Shown here: positions 26,317 through 33,573 of the stretch, piece by piece | Numbering within the stretch: the stretch's first letter is position 1 | Layout of the letters: the number at the start of each line of letters is the position of its first letter | Source: Desulfobacterales bacterium | Lineage (GTDB): Bacteria > Desulfobacterota > Desulfobacteria > Desulfobacterales > JARGFK01 | Length of the DNA: 52,276 nucleotides | Direction of reading: 5' to 3' | NCBI GenBank assembly: GCA_029211065.1 | Contig: JARGFK010000020.1 | Location: 1-52,276 of the forward strand | Translations under genes and position numbers: made by a program | The notes under the pieces: generated by a model | The model's database searches: none | What the model was told of the DNA's origin: nothing | The model's input: the letters and a program-made list of their open reading frames with translations, nothing else

Positions 26317-27534
26317 CTAACGTTTGGGTTCTTCCGTATAATATTTCTTCCAGGCCTCGCCCGTGCGAAGTTCTTCGGGAATGTCTTTCGACTTCAGCGT
26401 CATGTCCGCAATCAGGTGCCCGTCTTTTGACGACCACGAATGGCAGGGTTTACCCAGGGCGATGGCGATTCGGGATTTCAGCGGATCCGTTGCGTTGATC
26501 TCCATCACCATGGAAGACAGGGATGTCTCTTCCGAAAAGTGGTTTCCGTGACGGCAAATCGAATTCGGTCCGGGCCCGTTGGCATGGTCCTGGGAAAACT
26601 CGATCATTTTTTCCAGGGTGACCTTCCCCTTGTTGGCATGGAGCAGCTCCAGACAGCGCAAATACCGGCAGATGCTGGAAAGATCGTCATCCCGGGCAAG
26701 CGCCTTGAGAATGACAAAGCGGTTGGACCGGGCCGCCACCGCATCCCGGACGATTTCGGTTGCCATTTCAGCGTAGGACCCTTCAATAATGACGGCTTCC
26801 TTGGCATCGGCGAATTCGATGTTTCCCGGCGTGCTCATGGGGCTTGCCAGAAGTCCCGGCAATATGGTCTGGGCGGCCTCGACGGCGTTGTTGCCGGCCT
26901 CCAGACCGTCCCGCATCATCGCCCCCCTGTCCAGCGCCTTTAACTGCGTGGCGTCCTTTTCCGTTCCCCTCTGGGTCAACTCTTTGGTCCGGGAAATGTT
27001 GCAGCCGGCGGCAACGCCTTTGTCGTTCATTCCCATTTTCAGGGCGGTCTGGCCGGCGGCAGTGACGCCGATGGTTTTGTTGGCCCCTTTGGGTTCGGTG
27101 GCGATGGCGATATTGATCTCCTTGTTCAGGTAGGCCAGGGGCCCGACATACTTTTCAGAACCGACCTTGTCGCTTTGCTTGAAAAAAACCGTGCTGCCGT
27201 TGGCGCCGGTTTTGCCGACGGCCATCATCACCGTGCACCCTTCCGGGAACACCACGTCATGAAACACATTGTAGGCCAGCAGCTCCGGATAGGGCAGTTT
27301 CACCCCCCGGGCCATTCCTTCGATTTCCTCCAGGCGGGATGCCCGCCATATCTTTTCGTGCCCCAGGGCATTCCGGAGTATCGCCTTTTTCTGCCGGCCC
27401 TGTTTTTTTAATTCCTTCCAGAAAGCAGCCAGGTTGTGTCTAATTTCAGCGCTGAGGAGCTCCCCCTGTTTCCTTCCTATTTCCCCATGACTGCCGTCGC
27501 AGTATAACATTTTTTCGATCATCGATTCCTCCAT
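26317..27534 (-). CDS. C45-family peptidase/acyltransferase (Ntn hydrolase)
   Basis: 405 aa. It resembles the acyl-CoA:6-aminopenicillanate acyltransferase (peptidase C45) family. The family makes an active N-terminal nucleophile by autocleavage before a Cys in a G-C-T context; here FPEGCTVMM places C100 in exactly that position. Downstream are SDKVGSEKYVGP, MNDKGVAAGCNI and the NGPGPNSICRH...ETSLSSMVMEIN segment typical of the beta chain. No signal peptide. The family cleaves or transfers amide bonds, so it might hydrolyse an amide produced from the heterocycle. It opens the FAD-subunit transcription unit. Start choice: an internal ATG at codon 5 is also possible. Confidence 0.8.
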   Translation of the reverse strand: MEESMIEKMLYCDGSHGEIGRKQGELLSAEIRHNLAAFWKELKKQGRQKKAILRNALGHEKIWRASRLEEIEGMARGVKLPYPELLAYNVFHDVVFPEGCTVMMAVGKTGANGSTVFFKQSDKVGSEKYVGPLAYLNKEINIAIATEPKGANKTIGVTAAGQTALKMGMNDKGVAAGCNISRTKELTQRGTEKDATQLKALDRGAMMRDGLEAGNNAVEAAQTILPGLLASPMSTPGNIEFADAKEAVIIEGSYAEMATEIVRDAVAARSNRFVILKALARDDDLSSICRYLRCLELLHANKGKVTLEKMIEFSQDHANGPGPNSICRHGNHFSEETSLSSMVMEINATDPLKSRIAIALGKPCHSWSSKDGHLIADMTLKSKDIPEELRTGEAWKKYYTEEPKR

Positions 27535-27562
27535 TCCTATTTCAAATCACGATTTTTGTGAA

Positions 27563-27576
27563 GGGTAACATTACCC
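27563..27576. promoter_or_regulatory. GGGTAA-CA-TTACCC palindrome upstream of the C45 gene
   Basis: Perfect 6-bp arms, 29 bp upstream of the start of the C45-family gene. There is no T-run, so it is an operator rather than a terminator candidate. It shares the GTAAC half-site core with the LacI-type operator at 30459 but differs in spacing. Confidence 0.3.
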
Positions 27577-27638
27577 CTTAACCCGGTGATTGGCTGATGG
27601 TTCAGGTGAAGGATATGCTCCTCCGTTATTTTCCTTGA

Positions 27639-27678
27639 CCGTTGAAGTTCTATCCACGGACTACGGACCACAGACAAC
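27639..27678. repeat. GTTGTCCG-family intergenic repeat, degenerate copy 3
   Basis: GACCGTTGAAGTTC followed by CACGGACTACGGACCACAG and ACAAC. It matches the inner part of the elements at 17381 and 22273, with a decayed left arm. A low-complexity CTGCCTACCGCTTACTGCC stretch follows to 27752. Confidence 0.55.
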
Positions 27679-27753
27679 TTACCTTCTGTCTTTACCTGCC
27701 CTTTCCTGCTGCCTACCGCTTACTGCCTACTTTTTTTCCTGTCTCCTGCTCCA

Positions 27754-29103
27754 TCACACTATTGCTTTGATATGCTTCCCCTTGGGCTTGCCCACGATTT
27801 CACCGTCTTTCATCACGATGTTGCCCCGCACCACTGCGTATACCGGCATCCCCTTTACCTTCCAGCCGTCAAACGGCGTGACGGTGTTGCGGCTGTGGAG
27901 CTTTTTGCTGTCGATAACCCCTTCCTTGTCCATATCGATAATCGTGAAGTCCCCGTCCGATCCCACGGCAATGGTCCCTTTCTGGGGATACAGGTTAAAC
28001 AGCCTGGCTGGATTTTCAGTAACCAGTTTCACGTATTGGTTCAGGGAAAGCATGCCGGCATTGACCTGGGTCAACATGAGGGGCACCTTGGTTTCAACCC
28101 CCACAAAACCGGGGGTGACTTTCCAGATATTATCGTTGAACTTTTCCTCCTTGCTGTGGGGCGAATGATCCGTATCGATCACCTCCACGGTTCCGTCCAG
28201 AATGGCATCCCACAAGGCCTCGCCATGTTCCCGGGAGCGGATCGGCGGATTCATTTTCAAAACGCCGCCCACCTTTTTCATATAGTTTTCATCCAGCATC
28301 AGATAATGCGGGCCGGTTTCCGCCGAAACATCGATCCCCCGGTCCTGGGCCTCCCGGATCATCTCCACCCCTTCCATTGAGCTGAGATGGTAGATATGCA
28401 GTTTGCACCCCGCCACCCGGGCGAACAGAATGGCCCGCTGGATGGCTTCGGCCTCGGCAACGGCCGGCCGCGCCTCAACATGGGCCAGGGGATCGGTCCG
28501 GCCGGCGGCTTTCAGTTTGGCGGTCATGTAATCCATGATGGGGTTGTTTTCGGCATGAACCCCGATGCGCAGTCCCGTCTCCCGGACCAGTTCAAACGCC
28601 CGGAGCATGCCCCCGTCGTCCGGCGCCGGAACCCCGCCGACAGTAGAGCCCATAAAAATTTTAAAAACATTTGCGCCGCCCTTGGCCAGCGCAGGAATCA
28701 TCTCCACCGTCTCCCCCACAACGGCGACCACCAAACCGTAATCCACATACGCTTTGGGTTTTATCATTTTGAGTTTTTCCTTGAGTGCTTCGGGTGTCGA
28801 ACAAAACGGCAAATTGTTGGGCATGTCGAGAACCGTCGTGACGCCGCCGCAGGCAGCAGCCGTCGAACCGGTTCCGAAATCTTCCTTGTATTCATACCCC
28901 GGTTCCCTGAAATGAACGTGGGCGTCGATGATTCCCGGCAGAACATATTTACCGGTTGCATCAATGGTCTTCTTGGCATCGGAAAAACTTCCGCTGCGGC
29001 CAATCGCCGCAGTCTTGCCGTCCTTTACCGCAATGTCGTCGCCTTCATAGGTTCCCTGTGATGATACGATTTTGCCGTTCTTGATAACCAGATCGAATCG
29101 CAT
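27754..29103 (-). CDS. cyclic amidohydrolase (allantoinase/dihydroorotase/hydantoinase family)
   Basis: 449 aa. Metal ligands of the binuclear amidohydrolase fold are all visible: H62 and H64 (DAHVHFREPG), carboxylated K148 (VFKIFMG), H183 (GVHAENN), H239 (IYHLSS) and D312 (DTDHSPH). The GYEYKEDFGTGSTAAACGGVTTVLDMPNN segment is typical of allantoinase (AllB) and class I dihydroorotases. It opens cyclic amide rings. In the island it could open a ring hydroxylated by the Mo enzymes, as enamidase does in nicotinate degradation, or be a dihydroorotase partner of the OPRT-like gene. Exact substrate not decidable. Confidence 0.85.
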   Translation of the reverse strand: MRFDLVIKNGKIVSSQGTYEGDDIAVKDGKTAAIGRSGSFSDAKKTIDATGKYVLPGIIDAHVHFREPGYEYKEDFGTGSTAAACGGVTTVLDMPNNLPFCSTPEALKEKLKMIKPKAYVDYGLVVAVVGETVEMIPALAKGGANVFKIFMGSTVGGVPAPDDGGMLRAFELVRETGLRIGVHAENNPIMDYMTAKLKAAGRTDPLAHVEARPAVAEAEAIQRAILFARVAGCKLHIYHLSSMEGVEMIREAQDRGIDVSAETGPHYLMLDENYMKKVGGVLKMNPPIRSREHGEALWDAILDGTVEVIDTDHSPHSKEEKFNDNIWKVTPGFVGVETKVPLMLTQVNAGMLSLNQYVKLVTENPARLFNLYPQKGTIAVGSDGDFTIIDMDKEGVIDSKKLHSRNTVTPFDGWKVKGMPVYAVVRGNIVMKDGEIVGKPKGKHIKAIV

Positions 29104-29125
29104 TTAAAATTCCTCCTTGTTCTGG

Positions 29126-29269
29126 GGAGACCTTTGCAAAACGCCCCCTTTTGCCCAATCTCCGCGTCAGGCTCAAATTTTAATCCTCGAAATACTCCGT
29201 GTAATCCTGTGGTTAAAATGATCGCCTTCCTTGATCTTGAACAAAATTGTGCATTTATCAAAGGTCTCC
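29126..29269. mobile_element. MITE-like element with 11-bp terminal inverted repeats
   Basis: GGAGACCTTTG at 29126-29136 is perfectly inverted at 29259-29269 (CAAAGGTCTCC), and similarity continues a few bases inward. The 144-bp unit holds no gene. It lies between the amidohydrolase and LacI genes. The ends resemble short-IS termini, but no matching transposase is in the window and no clear target duplication is seen. Confidence 0.5.
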
Positions 29270-29364
29270 AAGTTTAGATTGAAAGTTTTTCTTAATTGCC
29301 CCTAATTATAAATAACTTATTGATTCACCTCTCTGCGCCCTTTGCGCCTCTGTGGTGAATCATT

Positions 29365-30417
29365 TTAAATGTTTACGGCTGCAGTCCGGGCCGCTCTGCC
29401 GCGCAGCTTGCAGCCGCAGGATTCCCGGATCACCAGCTTCGATTCCAGCACAACTTTATGGATATAATCCCCTTCCTTGTTTTCGATATAGTCGATCAGG
29501 ATCTGGACGCCCAATCCCCCCATGGTATATTCGCGCTGACTGACCGTTGTCAGGCGGATCCGCTGATTCGACGCAAACTCCGTATCGTCAAACCCCACCA
29601 GGGCAAGGTCATCCGGTATTTTCAAACCCAGTTCTTCGGTCGCGTCGAAAACGCCCATGGCGATATAATCGCTACCGCTGAAAATGGCTTCGGGCTTTTC
29701 GGCCATCAGCAGCAGCTTTTTGGCGCCTTCATAACCGGTTGCCCGGGCAAAATTGCCCTGGAATATGTAATCGGGCCGGATGTCGATGGCATGATCCTTC
29801 AAGGCCCGCTGATATCCCTTTAACCGCTCCAGGCCGGTGAATACATTGGAGGGCCCGTCGATAATCGCAATTTTCTTGTAACCGAGGTCAATGAGATGCT
29901 TGGTAATATCATAGGCGCCCTTGAAATTATCCAGAACCACGTAACTGTAGTTTTCGCTCTTGAGTTTTCGGTTGACCAGCACCAGAGGAAACCGTTTTTC
30001 AATCAGTTTTTCCACTGCGGGCTCGTGCAGGCGGGAAGAGGCAAAGATGAATCCGTCCACACCCACATCGAGCATGAGATCGACATAGGAATCCATCCTT
30101 TCGGGTTTGTGATCGGTGCTGCAGAATATGACATTATATCCGACCTGATGCGCTTTATCTTCAATCCCCCTGGCCAGGTCGCCGTAGAAGGGATTGCGAA
30201 TATCGGTCACCACCAGCCCGATGATCTTGGATTTTTTCAGGGCCAGGTTGCGCGCCCGGGCATCCGGTTTAAACCCCAGTTTTTTGACAAGGCCCAATAT
30301 GCGCTTTTTAGTCTTGTCCTGAACCCTGGGATCGTTATTCAGCGCACGGGAAACGGTGGTGTGCGACACCTTTGCCATGCGCGCGATGTCCCGGATGGTC
30401 ATGCTGTTTTTGGGCAT
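29365..30417 (-). CDS. LacI-family transcriptional regulator
   Basis: 350 aa. An N-terminal LacI HTH (MTIRDIARMAKVSHTTVSRALNND, about residues 6-29) and hinge helix are followed by a type I periplasmic-binding-like sensor domain (KIIGLVVTDIRNPFYGDLARGIE..., DGFIFASSRL, SDYIAMGVFDATEELG, LVGFDDTEFAS). Full-length. It heads the minus-strand island, so it is the likely repressor of it. A perfect 22-bp palindrome 42 bp upstream of its start (30459-30480) has the shape of a LacI-family site and suggests autoregulation. Effector unknown. Confidence 0.92.
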   Translation of the reverse strand: MPKNSMTIRDIARMAKVSHTTVSRALNNDPRVQDKTKKRILGLVKKLGFKPDARARNLALKKSKIIGLVVTDIRNPFYGDLARGIEDKAHQVGYNVIFCSTDHKPERMDSYVDLMLDVGVDGFIFASSRLHEPAVEKLIEKRFPLVLVNRKLKSENYSYVVLDNFKGAYDITKHLIDLGYKKIAIIDGPSNVFTGLERLKGYQRALKDHAIDIRPDYIFQGNFARATGYEGAKKLLLMAEKPEAIFSGSDYIAMGVFDATEELGLKIPDDLALVGFDDTEFASNQRIRLTTVSQREYTMGGLGVQILIDYIENKEGDYIHKVVLESKLVIRESCGCKLRGRAARTAAVNI

Positions 30418-30458
30418 TCGGCAGCCTCGATGGAGATTTGGACCGGTTGAAAAGATGA

Positions 30459-30480
30459 TTTATGTTACCGGTAACATAAA
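30459..30480. promoter_or_regulatory. LacI-type operator (perfect palindrome)
   Basis: TTTATGTTACC followed directly by its reverse complement GGTAACATAAA, 22 bp with a central CG, as expected of a LacI-family operator. It lies 42 bp upstream of the lacI-type gene. Confidence 0.75.
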
Positions 30481-30670
30481 CCTTACTTCAGACTGGATGT
30501 CAATTCTTTTTTTGGGAAAAATGAAAATATCGAAATTTACATGGCAGCTGATGCTTGTCTCTTCTCTGAAAGACACATTGCAGGGAAAAATCAAAGCGTG
30601 GCGGCATTCGACCGTAGCGCACCCCAAAAATGATCCATCCGTAAAACCAATTTCTGGAAAATCCTGGTTC

Positions 30671-30940
30671 CTATGCGGTCGGTTTGTGCCTGTCCAGCGG
30701 ACTGCACACCGCCCTGCCCCCCTTGTTCAAGACATGCGTATAGATCATGGTCGTACTTACATCTTTGTGACCCAGCAGTTCCTGAATGGTGCGAATGTCA
30801 TATCCGTCCTGCAACAGATGGGTGGCAAAGCTGTGGCGGAACGTATGGCTACTGACGGGCTTGTGGATGCGGGCAAGTTGCACTGCGGTTTTGATGGCCG
30901 TGTGAAGGGAATTTAAATGCACATGATGACGCCTTAGCCC
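30671..30940 (-). pseudogene. integron integrase (IntI) C-terminal remnant
   Basis: About 88 codons match the C-terminal half of IntI-type tyrosine recombinases: the [21 protein letters not shown] helix, the H-x2-R box [30 protein letters not shown] with the nucleophilic Tyr, and the IntI-like tail [10 protein letters not shown]. The N-terminal half with the first catalytic Arg is gone; residues upstream of 30940 in the frame look unrelated. Inactive remnant. Its orientation, with a small plus-strand cassette-like gene pair to the right, is the classical integron layout. Confidence 0.85.
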
Positions 30941-31093
30941 TATTACAATCTTGATCCTATAAAAGTTTACGATATAGTTGAAAAAATTGAAGCTTGGATC
31001 AACTACGTTGAAGGCGGTCATAACAAAAGCTTTGAGTCAGACGACTAATACCGTGCGGTTTTGGAAAGCAGTTGGTTATTCTTCATTCCTTCG

Positions 31094-31146
31094 GTTTAAC
31101 AATATTTTTGCTTGATAGTCGGCGCTGCTCAAACTTGGCGTTAGCT
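31094..31146 (+). other. possible degenerate attC-like site
   Basis: GTTTAAC (31094-31100) fits the R'' consensus RYYYAAC, and GTTAGCT (31140-31146) fits R' GTTRRRY except for one base. GCTTGA and TCAAAC between them can pair (5 of 6). At 53 bp it is shorter than known attC sites and the spacer pairing is asymmetric. Supported mainly by its place between an IntI remnant and a toxin-antitoxin pair. Confidence 0.25.
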
Positions 31147-31173
31147 TTCGAAAATTTGCTTTCGATAATTTGC

Positions 31174-31202
31174 TTGACAAAACAGGCATTCCTGCATATA
31201 TT
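31174..31202 (+). promoter_or_regulatory. sigma-70-type promoter of the toxin-antitoxin operon
   Basis: TTGACA (31174-31179), 17-bp spacer, TATATT (31197-31202), near consensus and 28 bp upstream of the antitoxin start. Confidence 0.75.
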
Positions 31203-31211
31203 GTAATACAA
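31201..31211. promoter_or_regulatory. TTGTA-A-TACAA palindrome (candidate antitoxin operator)
   Basis: Perfect 5-bp arms overlapping the last bases of the -10 element and the likely start of transcription, where a ribbon-helix-helix antitoxin would repress its own operon. Confidence 0.5.
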
Positions 31212-31230
31212 AAATGACAGGAGATGCATT

Positions 31231-31449
31231 ATGAATACAGCAATATCAGTACGGCTACCCAAGAATCTTGCCAGCCAACTCGATAGCATAGCCAAAGAGA
31301 CCGAAAGGCCTCGCTCTTTCATCATTCAGAAAGCCCTGGAGTTTTATATCGAAGATTTCGCAGATCTCCAGATCGCCCTGGACCGACTCCACGACAAGGG
31401 GGATGAGATTATTTCAGCTAAAGAGATGAGGAAGTCCCTTGGCCTATAA
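31231..31449 (+). CDS. ribbon-helix-helix (CopG/RelB-type) antitoxin
   Basis: 72 aa. The N-terminus NTAISVRLPKNLASQLDSIAKETERPRSFIIQKALEFYIED is a ribbon-helix-helix DNA-binding domain; the C-terminal ~25 residues (DRLHDKGDEIISAKEMRKSLGL) would wrap the toxin. AGGAG at 31219-31223 precedes the ATG. The gene overlaps the toxin gene by 11 nt. It neutralises the toxin and represses the operon in known systems. The pair has its own promoter, as expected of a self-contained module in an integron or mobile region. Confidence 0.9.
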   Translation: MNTAISVRLPKNLASQLDSIAKETERPRSFIIQKALEFYIEDFADLQIALDRLHDKGDEIISAKEMRKSLGL

Positions 31450-31699
31450 TATCGTCTACAAGAAGTCGGTCCACCGCGACCTCAAAAAGCTATCGAAGCC
31501 CGAGGCGAAACGCATCCTTTACCTAATTGAGAAGGAACTGATTAAGCAGCCTGAATCCAATCCTATGCTCAAGGGTCAGTTTGCCGGTCTTCGCAAGTAC
31601 CGCGTCGGTGACTATAGGGTGATTTATGCCCTGCTGGGTCTTGATATCCTTATCCTTAGAATCGGCAATCGTAGGGATGTTTACAAAGGCGAAATCTAA
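31439..31699 (+). CDS. RelE/ParE-family toxin
   Basis: 86 aa from a TTG at 31439 that overlaps the antitoxin end, typical of translational coupling. The RelE fold is readable: VYKKSVHRDLKKLSKPEAKRILYLIEKEL, then GQFAGLRKYRVGDYRVIYALLGLDILILRIGNRRDVYKG. The conserved basic residues (R/K in KYRVGDYRVIY and the C-terminal GNRRDVY) are present, so it is probably active. RelE members cut mRNA on the ribosome, ParE members poison gyrase; this one looks more RelE-like. Confidence 0.9.
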   Translation: MAYNIVYKKSVHRDLKKLSKPEAKRILYLIEKELIKQPESNPMLKGQFAGLRKYRVGDYRVIYALLGLDILILRIGNRRDVYKGEI

Positions 31700-31714
31700 C
31701 CTTTAAGGATTGAC

Positions 31715-31735
31715 ACGACCTGTAGGGTCGTTTTC
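31715..31735 (+). terminator. rho-independent terminator after the toxin gene
   Basis: ACGACC-TGTAG-GGTCGT hairpin (31715-31731) followed by TTT, 16 bp after the toxin stop. The rest of the 319-bp stretch to 32018 holds no gene I can support. Confidence 0.65.
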
Positions 31736-32018
31736 AATCTATTGTTCAAGAAGCCCGGACAGGGCGCACTATTTATTAGGGGTAATGCTTCGGGATGTAT
31801 TGGGGGTGATTTGCCGGAGTATGGTGCCGCCGGTCAAAATCGGAGCTGTCCGGTAATATCGAAGCGTCTATTTTTCAGAATCAGCTAAAAACTGCTCGTT
31901 CTTTGACAAGTAGAGCCGGACATTCCACCGTTTTGGCCACCACAGATCGCAGCTATCCTGTGCCTCCGGGTTGTCGGACAGCGGAGTAATGAAAATAGAG
32001 CAGTCTTAAATCCTCCTT

Positions 32019-32567
32019 TTAGCCGGGCCTTGCCGGAACCATCATAAAGGGCAGCACCGAATAGAGGTATGTGAGCTTTCCGCCGCAATGAGGGCATGTC
32101 GGCGGCGGGTCGAGAGCAAGGGTTGGTTGGCAGCAGGTGATTTCAAACCCGTAAGCCAGCTCTATGAGCGAACGGATCCTATCGAGCGGGACAGACGCGG
32201 CCGGGTTTAAAAACCCGTAGTAGCGCACCTTCATAAAGCCGGTTGGCAAAGCGTGCTGTAAAAAGCGTCGTAGAAATTCCATGACATCAAGGGTCATGAT
32301 GCGTCGGCGGTTGCTGTGCGATTTTTTATATGTAAAGGAGACCTTACGGTCTTTGACTTTGACGATGCGGCTGTTTGAGATGGCGACCTTAAACACATAG
32401 GGGGCCAGATACCGGACGCTGTGCGAGCTGCTGCCCACGGGCTGGCAGTTGACATTCCAGTCGATTTTCCAGACTTCGGCGGGAATGGAGCTTGGAAAAT
32501 CTGTCTTTTTGATTTCATCACGGAACTTGGCTTTCCATTTCCCTCTGCCCCTCTGGGGTCGGACCAC
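32019..32567 (-). pseudogene. IS91-type transposase, C-terminal fragment
   Basis: 182 codons matching the C-terminal half of IS91-family (Y2/HUH) transposases: IPAEVWKIDWNVNCQPVG, the signature VRYLAPYVFKVAISNSRIV, FTYKKSHSNRRRIMTLDVMEFLRRFLQHALPTGFMKVRYYGFL and a final CPHCGG zinc knuckle. The N-terminal zinc finger, the HUH motif and probably the catalytic Tyr region are missing. The break is exactly where the GGGGTCGGACC repeat at 32555 begins, so that element or a recombination at it removed the 5' half. Inactive. Confidence 0.85.
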
Positions 32568-32830
32568 GATAAGTAGTTGATATTTTATAAAAAGAGTTCT
32601 AAAAAATGGCTGTTTTTTAACTTAAACATACGTTTTTGGGTACAAAATTGCTGTTCTAAGGATTTTTAACAAAATACTGTTTAGCTTAAACGGTCCTTTT
32701 TGGGGTTAAAAAGCATCGTTTTAGACGGTTTTAGGGCCTATTTTAGGATTCTTTCGCTGGTATTATAGTAAGTTACCGTGGTCCGACCCCGTACTGCGTG
32801 GTCCGACCCCGTACTGCGACCCCGTACTGC
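32555..32830. repeat. REP-like inverted repeat pair with tandem 20-bp units
   Basis: GGGGTCGGACCACG at 32555-32568 is perfectly inverted at 32777-32790, flanking ~208 bp of AT-rich DNA. On the right the unit GTGGTCCGACCCC-GTACTGC is tandemly repeated at 32778-32797 and 32798-32817, with a third partial copy at 32818-32830. The interior shows two diverged direct copies of a TTTAACTTAAAC...TTTTTGGG motif (near 32617 and 32680). No gene. It lies exactly between a truncated transposase and a truncated membrane protein gene. Confidence 0.65.
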
Positions 32831-33559
32831 GGAAAAAACAAGGAAGCGACAGTTTGTTTTTTTATGTATCGGCTTCTCCCTGCCTGTCATCCTTGGCTTT
32901 ACCATCGTCGATATTCTTGAAGGTGATGCATTAGAAGTATTAATCAATATCCTGATGGCTGCGGTCTTTGTTTCCGGATTCATTTGCATAAAAAAATGGG
33001 AGGCAGATATACTGGTATATCGGTTGGGAATGGTCCTGCTGAGCGTTATGTTTCTCTATAATGTATCAATTGGCTCGGGGCATGGAACGGCGATTTACTG
33101 GCTTTTTTCTTTTCCCCTGGTGTATGTGTTTTTTTAGGGAAAAAGGAAGGCGGCGTAACCTCTGCCATCTTTTTCATCCTTTTATGCATTTTGCTGATCA
33201 ATCCATTCGGGTTCGACGTTTACGCTTACAGGATTGAAATCAGTTTACGCTTCCTCACCTCCTTGCTGCTGGTTGCGCTGATGGCCTACGGATTGGAAGC
33301 CTCCCGTGAAAAATACGGACGCCTTTTAATTGAAAAACATGCAAGGTTGCATGAGGAGAAACAAAATCTCGAGCGTGCATTGAAAGAGGTTAAAACGCTG
33401 AGCGGATTAATACCTATCTGCAGCAGTTGTAAAAAAGTGCGCGACGATAAAGGTTTTTGGCAGCAAGTTGAAATCTATGTGCGTGATCGTTCTTCAGCAG
33501 ATTTCACTCATGGCATCTGTCCTGACTGCTACGAAAAGTTATATCCAGACTTTAAATAA
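32778..33559 (+). pseudogene. frameshifted membrane protein with C-terminal CxxC tail
   Basis: Two frames together read as one protein of about 250 aa. The first (to the stop at 33135) has several hydrophobic helices (FVFLCIGFSLPVILGFTIV, VLINILMAAVFVSGFICI, IYWLFSFPLVYVFF). The second resumes at LGKKEGGVTSAIFFILLCILL, then a coiled coil (KHARLHEEKQNLERALKEVKTL) and the tail PICSSCKKVRDDKGFWQQVE...HGICPDCYEKLYP, a Cys4 tail common on deltaproteobacterial sensor proteins. A T7 run at 33129-33135 needs one more T to keep frame. The first ~18 codons are repeat sequence, so the true 5' end is also lost or replaced. Likely dead sensor remnant, unless the T-run slips. Confidence 0.7.
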
Positions 33560-33573
33560 TCAGCATAAAATAA

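Noticed and set aside
30356-30916. Plus-strand open frame of 186 codons between the LacI gene and the integrase remnant
   Set aside because: Overlaps the LacI coding start, its operator and the integrase fragment on the other strand; composition is not protein-like.
31694-31800. Second complete attC site after the toxin gene
   Set aside because: ATCTAAC fits R'' but no GTTRRRY partner is found downstream within attC length.
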